Shown here one piece after another: positions 53,486 through 61,992 of a stretch of DNA of 64,000 nt (positions are counted from its first letter, which is position 1; every line of letters begins with the position of its first letter). Position numbers and translations under genes: made by a program. This DNA comes from RGIG8244 sp045639325. GTDB taxonomy: Bacteria; Verrucomicrobiota; Lentisphaeria; Victivallales; UBA1829. The stretch spans positions 1 through 64,000 of the forward strand of contig JAZUCU010000055.1 of the NCBI GenBank assembly GCA_045639325.1, read 5' to 3'. The notes beneath the pieces were generated by a model, which searched no databases, was not told the DNA's origin, and worked only from the letters and a program-made list of their open reading frames with translations.

Positions 53486-53590
53486 TTTCAGTTTACATCC
53501 TGCTTTTAATGTGAAATTTTTAAGAATTTGTTCCAACGTACGGGAAAAAGTGCTGCCGTAACCGATGGAACGTTGTTTCAGTTTACGGCT

Positions 53591-54574
53591 TCAGCCCTTA
53601 TAGAACAAGTAGGTTGTATAAGCCACATAAATTGCAAGGAAGAGAGCACCCATCCAACGGTTTATTTTCAGAGGCTTCATAAAGACTGTCAACAATACAC
53701 TGATGCCGATCATCACGTACATGTCGATCATGCTGATCCCCGCAGATTTGATGGGGGCAATCAACGGAGCAAGCCCCAGAATTCCCAGAACGTTGAAGAT
53801 GTTTGAGCCGACTACGTTGGCAATGGCAATATCATTTTCACCTTTGATTGTGGCAACGACACTTGTCGCCAGTTCCGGCATACTGGTTCCCACTGCAACA
53901 ATGGTAAGACCGATAACAGCTTCACTTATCCCCATAAGCTGGGCAATGGTTACTGCAGCGTTGACAAATAACTTTCCACCGCCGACCAGTGCGATAAGAC
54001 CTCCGGCAACCAGAAGCAGAGACAAACCTGCGGGCAGTATCTTTTCTGCATTTTCCTGCGTTTCGGCATTTTTTTCCTCTTCACTTTTCTGCAATTCAAG
54101 TTTTCTGCCGGAACGATAGCTCAAATAGGTGAAAGCTATGATACCAAGCAGGAAAAACAATCCGGCACAACGTCCCATACCCTTGCTGAAAAAATGAAAA
54201 ACCGCCAGCATAATAGTTGAACCAAGCATCCACCAAATATCAGTTTTCAAAAACTGTTTATTTACCGGTAATGGTCTGATTACAGCACACAAGCCGAGAA
54301 TCAATGCAATATTGCAAATATTGGAACCAACGACATTGCCGATACTGATATCGCCGGCACCTGCCACGCCCCGGGCACCTTGAATGGCAGCATCGGCACT
54401 GACCACAAATTCCGGCATACTGGTTCCGAATGCAACCAGAGTCAATCCGATTACCAATGTGGAAACCCGCATTTTCAATGCGATGCTGACTCCGCCTTTA
54501 ATAAGCCATTCCGCTCCGTAATACAACAGTGCGATTCCGGCTATACCTCCTGTGATTGTCAAAAAGTTACTCAT
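53591..54574 (-). CDS. Calcium/sodium antiporter (CaCA family, YrbG-like)
   Basis: This 327-residue membrane protein has two inverted halves, each with the alpha-repeat motif: GLTLVAFGTSMPEFVVSADA (about 43-62) and GLTIVAVGTSMPELATSVVA (about 222-241). Each half is followed by GNVVGSNICN or ANVVGSNIFN. The halves are joined by an acidic loop (EEEKNAETQENAEK). It exchanges Na+ for Ca2+ or a related cation. ATG at 54574 has GGA about ten bases upstream. It is in a minus-strand group with a Na/Pi cotransporter and the antiporter-EIIA fusion. Confidence 0.93.
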   Translation of the reverse strand: MSNFLTITGGIAGIALLYYGAEWLIKGGVSIALKMRVSTLVIGLTLVAFGTSMPEFVVSADAAIQGARGVAGAGDISIGNVVGSNICNIALILGLCAVIRPLPVNKQFLKTDIWWMLGSTIMLAVFHFFSKGMGRCAGLFFLLGIIAFTYLSYRSGRKLELQKSEEEKNAETQENAEKILPAGLSLLLVAGGLIALVGGGKLFVNAAVTIAQLMGISEAVIGLTIVAVGTSMPELATSVVATIKGENDIAIANVVGSNIFNVLGILGLAPLIAPIKSAGISMIDMYVMIGISVLLTVFMKPLKINRWMGALFLAIYVAYTTYLFYKG

Positions 54575-54619
54575 TATCAATTTTTCCTTTGATGTTTTGA
54601 AATGTTTATTCGCAGAAAA

Positions 54620-56311
54620 TTACCCGCGTTCATGAGCATTGGGGAATTTTCCGTAGAATACCACAGCCCGGTCATTGATATTTTCCAGATGATGGGCTAT
54701 TTTGCTTATTTCTTCGAGAATTTCCAGATAGATAATTCCCGTTGAAGCTTTGCAATCTCCGCGGCTGATACGGCTGAAGTGTTCTGCTTCAGAAGATTTC
54801 AGCATAGATTGAAGCTTCTCCTGCAAATGTTGTGCCTGATTTTGCAGCATATCTGCCGGATTTTTCAGGTGCCTGATTGTGATGTCCGCAAGTTCAGAAA
54901 GCATATCATGAAGAGTATCATATTCCTTTTCTGCATCCTGACTGAAACGTAATTCATCATTTTTCAATCTGTCCATCATTGACTTGATGATTTCAGCATG
55001 GTCACCGATTCGTTCTGCATCGTTGGTGCAGTGCAGCAGCATGGGAATCTGTTCCGATTCCTGTGCGGTCAGCGGCCGCATCATCAACTGCGAAAGATAT
55101 CCGGTAATCTCCTTCTGGCGTTCATCAACATCCGCTTCCCGCTTGTCAAGCTGCTTTACCAACTGCTGATTTTTTTCATCATTGCGATTGTATAGGTTCA
55201 GAGTGCAATCAATCATTTTCCATGATTTTTTCAGCATTTTACGAAGAGCGGATGCCGTTTGTGTCAACGCAATGGCAGGAGTATCCAGAAGGTGTTTTTC
55301 CAGTCTTTCATATTTCACTTTGGATTCTTTGACCGGAATAACTTTTTCACAGATCTTTGCCAGTAACGGAATAAACGGCAGCAATATCAATGTTGTGAAA
55401 ACATTGAATATCGTATGGGCATTGGCAATTTGCCGGGGCAGATCCCCGTTGAGAGAAAGTGCATTTATGAGCTTGAAAAAGAGCGGTTCACCATTCCAGA
55501 TGATATAGAATGGTATCAGTATGAGTAACACGCCTATGCCATTGAACAGGGTATGTGCCAATGCTGCCTGTTTTGCAATACGGTTTGCCGTCAATGCAGC
55601 CAGCTGCGCCGTAACGGTTGTTCCGATGTTGGAGCCGAGTATCAATGCTACAGCGGTATAAATATCCAGCAATCCGCTTGCACCGAGTGCAATAACGATC
55701 CCCGAACAGGCAGAACTGCTTTGAATAATACAAGTCGCAGCAATACCAATGCAAATTGCTCCAAGCAATGCCGCAAAAGGAATGACTCCGTTCACTGGTG
55801 CACATTGGAAGGTTTGAAACGCTTTCATAAATGCAGGATTCTTTGCCATCACTTTCAAGGTCGAACTCATGGTTTCCATTCCGAGGAAAAGAAAACCGAA
55901 TCCGATGATTGTTTCGCTCCATTTTGCAATATGCTGTCTGGGGACAAAACTCATCAGCAGTCCGAGAATAATGGACGGCATAATGATCCAGGCTATATCA
56001 AATGCCACTAATTGGGCAGTAATTGTTGTACCGATATTGGCTCCGAAAATCAATCCCATTGCCTGAACCAGCGACAGTAATCCGGCATTCACAAAGCCGA
56101 TTACCATAACTGTGCTGGCACTGGAACTTTGGATGACACAGGTAACAAATGCGCCGGATATAACTCCGACAACACGATTGGCAGAAAATATACGCAGAAC
56201 CGAGCGCATTTTCTCGCCGGCGACATGGTGCAACCCGTCGCTCATAAGGTTCATACCAAATATGAAAATTGCAAGTCCGCCAAAGACTTGCATCCATTGC
56301 ATAAAGTCCAT
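54620..56311 (-). CDS. Na+/phosphate cotransporter with C-terminal PhoU-like domain
   Basis: This 563-residue protein carries the NptA/PNaS domain: two copies of the QSSSA motif (VIQSSSASTVM at about 60 and IIQSSSACSG near 196) with GANIGTT and GSNIGTT turns. It ends in a helical PhoU-like domain (about 350-555) with LHCTNDAERIGDHAEIIK. It takes up phosphate with Na+ and may sense phosphate through the PhoU part. AGGAGA lies about ten bases before ATG. It lies 45 bp upstream of the CaCA gene, on the same strand. Confidence 0.92.
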   Translation of the reverse strand: MDFMQWMQVFGGLAIFIFGMNLMSDGLHHVAGEKMRSVLRIFSANRVVGVISGAFVTCVIQSSSASTVMVIGFVNAGLLSLVQAMGLIFGANIGTTITAQLVAFDIAWIIMPSIILGLLMSFVPRQHIAKWSETIIGFGFLFLGMETMSSTLKVMAKNPAFMKAFQTFQCAPVNGVIPFAALLGAICIGIAATCIIQSSSACSGIVIALGASGLLDIYTAVALILGSNIGTTVTAQLAALTANRIAKQAALAHTLFNGIGVLLILIPFYIIWNGEPLFFKLINALSLNGDLPRQIANAHTIFNVFTTLILLPFIPLLAKICEKVIPVKESKVKYERLEKHLLDTPAIALTQTASALRKMLKKSWKMIDCTLNLYNRNDEKNQQLVKQLDKREADVDERQKEITGYLSQLMMRPLTAQESEQIPMLLHCTNDAERIGDHAEIIKSMMDRLKNDELRFSQDAEKEYDTLHDMLSELADITIRHLKNPADMLQNQAQHLQEKLQSMLKSSEAEHFSRISRGDCKASTGIIYLEILEEISKIAHHLENINDRAVVFYGKFPNAHERG

Positions 56312-56370
56312 ACTTGAAAAATCTCCTGATTGTTAGTTAGTATGTTCCGTAAGTCTTTTAACTGGTTAAT

Positions 56371-56769
56371 TCATGCAATGAAAAAAGATGGCCCTGCCCT
56401 TGTTGGAGTGGTATGGATTATAATGTTGCAACTGGGATTCAGTTGTAAAGGTATTGTCCGGTTATTATGAAGGTTTGATATTAATCTGAAACAGGCAACA
56501 CTGTTATCGGATTGAGTTGCTGCAGCATTTGCCGTTGCAGAAAAATTATTGGTTCTGGAGATATTGTTATTTCTCATATTGCCGCGTAACGCAGCAACGT
56601 CACTTCCAAATCCGCCGGAAGAAAACACGGTATCATTGCCGGTCGACTTGAAGCAATAGGGAACCGGAGGTATTTGCAAACATAAAAGGAATAACAACAT
56701 TCCTGTTATGTACAACCCCAAAATTCCGAGGCGCAAAACATACGTCTGTATAAACTGACTTTTCTTCAA
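56371..56769 (-). CDS. Hypothetical small membrane-anchored protein (TTG start)
   Basis: I do not recognise this 132-residue protein. It starts with KKSQFIQTY and a hydrophobic helix (LGILGLYITGMLLFLLCL, about residues 14-31), followed by an Asn/Ser/Thr-rich tail with no charge bias. The start is TTG, but GGAG lies eight bases upstream, which supports translation. The Asn-rich tail and lack of known relatives leave a chance that it is a spurious frame. It ends 59 bp before the Na/Pi cotransporter gene starts on the same strand. Confidence 0.35.
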   Translation of the reverse strand: MKKSQFIQTYVLRLGILGLYITGMLLFLLCLQIPPVPYCFKSTGNDTVFSSGGFGSDVAALRGNMRNNNISRTNNFSATANAAATQSDNSVACFRLISNLHNNRTIPLQLNPSCNIIIHTTPTRAGPSFFIA

Positions 56770-57145
56770 AAACAGAACTCCGTTATGACCAAAATAATTT
56801 ATTCTTCAAATTTCTGCTGTCCGGTAAAAATGGTTTGTAAATTCTGGACGGCGCATTACAATAGCACACTTTCTCAACTTTTCAACTTCATACTCCGATA
56901 TCGTTTTGAAAAAAAATTAAAAAACGGAGAAGACCGATCCTGCAAGCATTTTATCTGTTGTCAGCTTGCCATGATTCCGTAGAATTAAAGCAAATCAGTA
57001 TATATTTTTTATATTTTTTCAAGTTTTGCTCTGGAAAAATTCCAATTCAGGGTGTATTTTATTGCCATGTATGCAGTGAATATCAGAAACTATTGTGTGC
57101 TGATGATAATTTTTTATCCGGCAGCACCGGGAGTTGAAGCAGAAT
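56770..57145. other. Intergenic stretch upstream of nadB
   Basis: These 376 bases hold no supported gene. They include a lone copy of the CTGCTGTCCGGTAAAAAT motif (56814-56831), an A/T-rich zone, and a perfect 13-bp palindrome TGGAAAAATTCCA (57032-57044) that could be a regulator site for nadB. No clean promoter is seen. Confidence 0.5.
56814..56831 (+). repeat. Third copy of the CTGYTGYCCGGTAAAAA motif
   Basis: CTGCTGTCCGGTAAAAAT matches the arms of the inverted repeat at 50558-50616. Here it stands alone, about 45 bases upstream of the TTG start of the 132-residue gene on the minus strand. Confidence 0.5.
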
Positions 57146-58816
57146 ATGACAGAACAAAGTGAATTATTTTTTGATCATCTGGTGATCGGAAGCGGGCTCG
57201 CAGGGCTGACGACCGCCCTTATGCTCGCAGAAAAAACCGAAGGCACTATTGCCGTTGTAACAAAGGATACCATTGATCAGTGCAACAGTAAACTTGCGCA
57301 GGGCGGGATTGCCTGTGTGATCGACCAATCCGATACCTTCGAAGAACATCTTGCCGATACTCTCGCCGCCGGTGCAAATCTCTGTAATCCGGATGCCGTT
57401 ATGGGAATCGTGAAAAAAGGTCCCGAACGGATCCAATGGCTGATTGATATCGGTGCCCATTTCACCACAAGAGATGAGCTCGGTGACCGGAAGGAAGAGC
57501 ATAAAGGCGAATTCGACCTGGGTAGAGAAGGCGGTCACAAAAAACGCCGTATTCTTCATGCCGGGGACGTGACCGGGGCGGAAGTCCAGCGGTCACTCAT
57601 TCAGGCTGTCCGCGAAATTCCCAGGATCAAAGTTTTTGAAAATCATACGGCAGTTGACCTGATTTCCACCTGGCGTCTCGGCTTGATGGGGGAAAACCGG
57701 TGTCTCGGTGCTTACGTTTTCGATTCCGTTAAAAATCAGGTGATGACGTTTGCCTCTTATTCCACAACGATTGCGACAGGCGGCTGCGGTAAAGCCTATC
57801 TCTATACCAGTAATCCGGACGTTGCCTGCGGTGCCGGTGTGGCATTGGGGTATCGCGCCTACGCCAAGATCGCCAATATGGAATTTTATCAGTTCCACCC
57901 CACGATTCTGTATCATCCGAAAGTGAAATCCTTCCTGATCAGCGAAGCATTGCGCGGGGAGGGTGGTGTGCTGAAGGTCATGAATGACAAGGGCGAACTG
58001 GAAGAATTCATGGATCAGTATCACCCCATGAAGAGTCTGGCACCCCGCGATGTGGTTGCCCGCGCTATTGATAACGAACTCAAACGCAGAGGTCAGACTA
58101 ATGCATGGCTCGATATGCGCCATCATGATGCCGAATTCCTCAAAATGCGGTTCCCCAATATTTACGCAAAATGCCTGGAAGCAGGCGTTGATATGGCGGT
58201 CGATCCCATCCCCGTTGTTCCGGCGGCACACTTCAGCTGCGGCGGCGTGAAAACCGACCTCAACGGCTATACAGGCATCAAAGGCCTTTATGCTGCGGGG
58301 GAAGCGGCATGTACCGGTCTCCATGGTGCTAACCGACTGGCAAGTAACAGCTTGCTGGAAGCATTGGTGGTTCCGGATAATCTGGCATCTCACATTGCAT
58401 CCGAATTGGATAACCTGAAAGCGGAACGTCCCTCCATGCGTTTGCCGCTGTGGACAAGCGGCGATGCCACGTCCTCCGACGAGCAGGTCGTGATATCTCA
58501 CAACTGGGATGAAATCCGCCGTTTCATGTGGGACTATGTGGGTATTTGCCGTACGGATAAACGTCTGGAACGTGCGATGACACGTATTAAACTGATTCAG
58601 GCAGAGATCCATAAATATTATTGGGATTTCCACTTGACCAGAGACCTGATTGAATTGCGGAATATGGCAACCGTTGCAGAGTTGATCATTGAATCCGCCA
58701 TGAGCAGAAAAGAAAGCCGCGGTCTGCATTATAATGCAAATTATCCGGAACGCAATCCGGCACTGGACGGCGTCGATACCATTCTGCAGAAGCCTTATAA
58801 TCCACAGATGAACTGA
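57146..58816 (+). CDS. nadB: L-aspartate oxidase
   Basis: This 556-residue flavoprotein oxidises L-aspartate to iminoaspartate, the first step of de novo NAD synthesis. It has the FAD motif VIGSGLAGLTTALMLAE (about 12-28), NSKLAQGGIACV, the active-site region EFYQFHPT, HFSCGGVKTD and HGANRLASNSLLEALV that identifies the NadB/SdhA/FrdA family. The ATG at 57146 is favoured; the TTG at 57134 is directly against the GGGAG site. nadA and nadC are not in the window. It leads a plus-strand operon with pcnB-like, DUF815, tadA and RNB genes. Confidence 0.93.
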   Translation: MTEQSELFFDHLVIGSGLAGLTTALMLAEKTEGTIAVVTKDTIDQCNSKLAQGGIACVIDQSDTFEEHLADTLAAGANLCNPDAVMGIVKKGPERIQWLIDIGAHFTTRDELGDRKEEHKGEFDLGREGGHKKRRILHAGDVTGAEVQRSLIQAVREIPRIKVFENHTAVDLISTWRLGLMGENRCLGAYVFDSVKNQVMTFASYSTTIATGGCGKAYLYTSNPDVACGAGVALGYRAYAKIANMEFYQFHPTILYHPKVKSFLISEALRGEGGVLKVMNDKGELEEFMDQYHPMKSLAPRDVVARAIDNELKRRGQTNAWLDMRHHDAEFLKMRFPNIYAKCLEAGVDMAVDPIPVVPAAHFSCGGVKTDLNGYTGIKGLYAAGEAACTGLHGANRLASNSLLEALVVPDNLASHIASELDNLKAERPSMRLPLWTSGDATSSDEQVVISHNWDEIRRFMWDYVGICRTDKRLERAMTRIKLIQAEIHKYYWDFHLTRDLIELRNMATVAELIIESAMSRKESRGLHYNANYPERNPALDGVDTILQKPYNPQMN

Positions 58817-58830
58817 AACGTACCGCCAGC

Positions 58831-60138
58831 ATGTCACTGAAAAGTAAAATTGATCCAAGAATTACAGAAATCGTTGCCCGTTTGCAAAATGCGGGTTACG
58901 AAACATACATCGTCGGCGGGGCTGTCCGGGACTTCCTCCTCAACCGGAAACCCAAGGATTACGATCTTTCCACAGCCGCCACGCCGGAGCAGATCCGCAG
59001 TGTCTTCCGCGATAAACGGACTTTGATTATCGGCAGACGGTTCCGTCTTGTACATCTCTTTCTGGGCGAAGATATTATCGAAATCAGTACTTTCCGGAAA
59101 CGGCCCAATGCGGAAGATCAGGTGGACAGACCGCCCCGTGCCGCCAATGCCCCGGAACACATGATTTTCCAGGACAACGAGTTCGGGACTTCCGAAGACG
59201 ATGCCCATCGCCGGGATTTTACCTGCAATGCTCTCTTTTATGACCCGGTCAACAACGATATCATGGACTTCACAAAGTCGGGACAGTCTGATATCGAAGC
59301 CGGGATCGTCCGCTGCATCGGCAATCCGGCATTGCGGTTTGAAGAAGACCCGGTCCGTATCCTCCGCGCATTGAAACTGGTTGGACAGTATGGTTTTACA
59401 TTGGAAAAGGAAACAGAGGAAGCCGTGCATGCGGTCATGCCGATGATCGTTCACGTTTCTGTTTCCCGCATGACATTGGAACTGGAAAAGATTTTGAAAA
59501 ATCCTTATGGCGATCAGATTCTAGCAACATTCCGTAAATATGGCTTTCTCAAATACTTCCTCCCTGCCCTCGACCGCCGTTTTGATACGGAACAGGGACA
59601 ATATGCCATGGCGTTGCTGGCGAAACGTAATGAACGACTTCGCGCCGGATGTTACCGGGACAGTATGTCTCTGGCAATTTCCCTGCTGACCCTCCCATTC
59701 TTTGAAAAATCTGCCTGTGGCTGTGGTGTTCAGGGCGGACTTTGGACGCCCCGGAGCGGCATTGAGCCTATGATTGCTGATTTGATCCGCGCCTTATTCA
59801 AACCTTTGGCGTTGACCCGCCGGGCATGTGCTGCCGCTGTGCGGAATTTCCTCCCGCAGATCCGTCTGAAAGCCGGAGAACGACTTCCCCGTCGGGTTCA
59901 GGCTGCCGGATTCTCCACTGCCAGAGAAATGGCACTGATTCAGAACGAAGTCCAATGGCATATTGAAGATTTTGAAACGCGCGTACCTCAGAGTTTCCGC
60001 ATGAATGGCAAGCCCGGCAAGCGGAAAAAGAAGCACAAGCATAACCGGAACCGGAGACCGGAAAGTGATCAGCCGTCAAATATGACGGAACAGCAAAGTG
60101 CTGATATCCCGGTAGATGCAACTCCGCTTGGTTTTTGA
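58831..60138 (+). CDS. PcnB-like poly(A) polymerase / CCA-adding-type nucleotidyltransferase
   Basis: This 435-residue protein belongs to the class II nucleotidyltransferases. It has YIVGGAVRD (27-35), the catalytic DYD (43-45), and GRRFRLVHLFLG, a feature of bacterial poly(A) polymerase I rather than CCA enzymes. A FEEDPVRILRALKL motif follows. The C-terminus is a basic, low-complexity tail (KRKKKHKHNRNRR). It may add 3' poly(A) tails that promote RNA decay, which would fit the RNB exoribonuclease in the same operon. A CCA-adding role cannot be ruled out. Confidence 0.85.
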   Translation: MSLKSKIDPRITEIVARLQNAGYETYIVGGAVRDFLLNRKPKDYDLSTAATPEQIRSVFRDKRTLIIGRRFRLVHLFLGEDIIEISTFRKRPNAEDQVDRPPRAANAPEHMIFQDNEFGTSEDDAHRRDFTCNALFYDPVNNDIMDFTKSGQSDIEAGIVRCIGNPALRFEEDPVRILRALKLVGQYGFTLEKETEEAVHAVMPMIVHVSVSRMTLELEKILKNPYGDQILATFRKYGFLKYFLPALDRRFDTEQGQYAMALLAKRNERLRAGCYRDSMSLAISLLTLPFFEKSACGCGVQGGLWTPRSGIEPMIADLIRALFKPLALTRRACAAAVRNFLPQIRLKAGERLPRRVQAAGFSTAREMALIQNEVQWHIEDFETRVPQSFRMNGKPGKRKKKHKHNRNRRPESDQPSNMTEQQSADIPVDATPLGF

Positions 60139-60155
60139 CGAAGGAGTGACGAACC

Positions 60156-61502
60156 GTGAGAAACATACCGGAACAACTGCAAGTAAAGCGGAATGAACTG
60201 GAAGTCTCCTGCGGGTTGCTTTTCCCCGGAGAGGAACCGTGCCAGTTTCCCGGTCCGCAGCTTCTGGAACTGATCCGTCATTTCCGCAATGAAAATGACG
60301 ACCCGATTCCGTCATGGAATCAGCTCTGGCGCGATCTTCCTTCTGACAAAACATTTGTGCAAATGCTGGATCATGCCGTTTTGACGGTTCTCGCCCGTCG
60401 TTTCCCAAATGCCACTCCGAAGACGTTTCAGGGTGACCCCGGCGAATCGGATGGAGCTTTCTACCTTGCACACATTAAGCGAATGATGGAACATCTCCGC
60501 ACTTTCCTGCCTGAAATGGCAGAATTGATGGAGTGTGACGGCTCTGGACTTTCCAGTCTTATCCCTTCCGCAAAACGTTTGACGACGGCATCGTCAATTT
60601 TCCTCCGTCTCGGAGCAGGGGCAATCGGCCTGGAGTTGCGGAAATTGACGGGTGAACAGGATATTTTCAACAGTGCCCGCGTATTCCGTCACAAGGATGG
60701 CGTGTTCCGCCCGCTGGTGCTGGATTCCATTCGTTCCGTCAAAGATTTTTATGGCTACCATGATGCCCGTCAGACGTTTATCGAACATTTCAAACAATTT
60801 GCGGAAGGCAAATCCAATTTGCCGCTGTTGATCAGCAGTCTGCCAGGCCTCGGCAAGACGCAAATGACGATTGCCCATACGCTGTATTATCCGGAATTGA
60901 CGTTGATTCTGCCGGATGCGTCGGATATTTCTACTGGTCTGGAAGCCTTGCTTCACTCACTGGAACCTCATAAAGATAAACGCTTTGTGTTATTCTTTGA
61001 TGACATTGATGCCTCGGCGACGGATTGGTATTCCTTCCGGGCAAATGTCGGCGGTGCGTTCAATCTGCCGGAACATGTGACGATCGTCATTTCTTCCAAC
61101 CAGCGTTTTCCGGCGAACATTTCCAGCCGTGGACGTGGCTTTGTTTTCCCGATTTTTGACGAGATCCGTTGTCAGGAAATGATTGCTGACTGCCTGACGT
61201 CAAAGGGAATGAAAGAGCCGTCCCGCGACCTGATCTCGGTTATTGCGTCCGATTATGTGGAAGAATTCGGGCAGAAAATGTTTGAGGAATTGAGCCCGCG
61301 GACGCTGGTCCGTTATCTTCAGGTTTACAATTCGGATGCGTCAAAACGGCGCAAGATGCTTGAAAATTCCCGTAATGAGCTGATTACTGAGCCTGATGCT
61401 CAAGTATTTTATGATGAAAATGTTAAACTTATGCGTTCCATCTATGGAGATTCCATCCTGGAGGAATTGCGTCAAAAGGAGTATAATGGCGGATTTTCGT
61501 AA
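60156..61502 (+). CDS. DUF815-type AAA ATPase
   Basis: This 448-residue protein has a C-terminal DUF815 P-loop ATPase: LPGLGKT (229-235) as Walker A, VLFFDDID as Walker B, a sensor-1 SSNQRF and an arginine-bearing SSRGRGF. About 180 N-terminal residues are helical and not recognisable. The start is GTG with GGAG nine bases upstream. DUF815 proteins are uncharacterised AAA+ relatives, perhaps remodelling factors. The gene overlaps tadA by 17 bp, so translation is coupled. Confidence 0.82.
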   Translation: MRNIPEQLQVKRNELEVSCGLLFPGEEPCQFPGPQLLELIRHFRNENDDPIPSWNQLWRDLPSDKTFVQMLDHAVLTVLARRFPNATPKTFQGDPGESDGAFYLAHIKRMMEHLRTFLPEMAELMECDGSGLSSLIPSAKRLTTASSIFLRLGAGAIGLELRKLTGEQDIFNSARVFRHKDGVFRPLVLDSIRSVKDFYGYHDARQTFIEHFKQFAEGKSNLPLLISSLPGLGKTQMTIAHTLYYPELTLILPDASDISTGLEALLHSLEPHKDKRFVLFFDDIDASATDWYSFRANVGGAFNLPEHVTIVISSNQRFPANISSRGRGFVFPIFDEIRCQEMIADCLTSKGMKEPSRDLISVIASDYVEEFGQKMFEELSPRTLVRYLQVYNSDASKRRKMLENSRNELITEPDAQVFYDENVKLMRSIYGDSILEELRQKEYNGGFS

Positions 61503-61989
61503 TTTGATCCTGGAAGGATTGCCCATTCAATTTGATGATGAACACTTTATGCGTGCGGCTTTGCGTTGCGCTGAAAATGCCATGGCGGCGGGTGAAGTCC
61601 CCGTTGGTGCCGTGGCGGTTCGTAATGGTGAGATCATTGCCCGCGCCTGGAACCAGGTGGAAATGCTGAAAGATGCCACTGCTCATGCGGAAGTGTTGCT
61701 CATCAGTTCTCTGTCTTCCGTGATCGGCGACTGGCGGCTGGAAGATGTGGATATTTATGTCACAAAAGAGCCTTGCGCCATGTGTGCGGGGGCGATGGTC
61801 AATTCCCGTGTCCGCCGGGTGATTTTCGGGATGGCGGATCCCCGTTCCGGCTGTGCAGGTTCTGCGTTGGATGTGACCGGATTTTCCGGGATGCTTCATC
61901 AGGTGGAAGTCAAGCGCGGCGTGTTGGAATGTGAGTGTTCCACGATTATGAAAGAATTTTTCCGTTCGGTTCGCAAAAAGGATAAATAA
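61486..61989 (+). CDS. tadA: tRNA-specific adenosine deaminase
   Basis: This 167-residue enzyme converts A34 to inosine in tRNA-Arg(ACG). It has the zinc-deaminase motif HAE (67-69) with catalytic Glu69 and PCAMC (96-100), plus an AGEVPVGAVAVRNGE N-terminal strand. A REFF-like ending is seen as MKEFFRSVRKK. The ATG at 61486 follows AAAGGAG closely, inside the end of the DUF815 gene. The reading frame is open further upstream, but that part is antiparallel filler inside the DUF815 gene. Confidence 0.93.
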   Translation: MADFRNLILEGLPIQFDDEHFMRAALRCAENAMAAGEVPVGAVAVRNGEIIARAWNQVEMLKDATAHAEVLLISSLSSVIGDWRLEDVDIYVTKEPCAMCAGAMVNSRVRRVIFGMADPRSGCAGSALDVTGFSGMLHQVEVKRGVLECECSTIMKEFFRSVRKKDK

Positions 61990-61992
61990 ATC

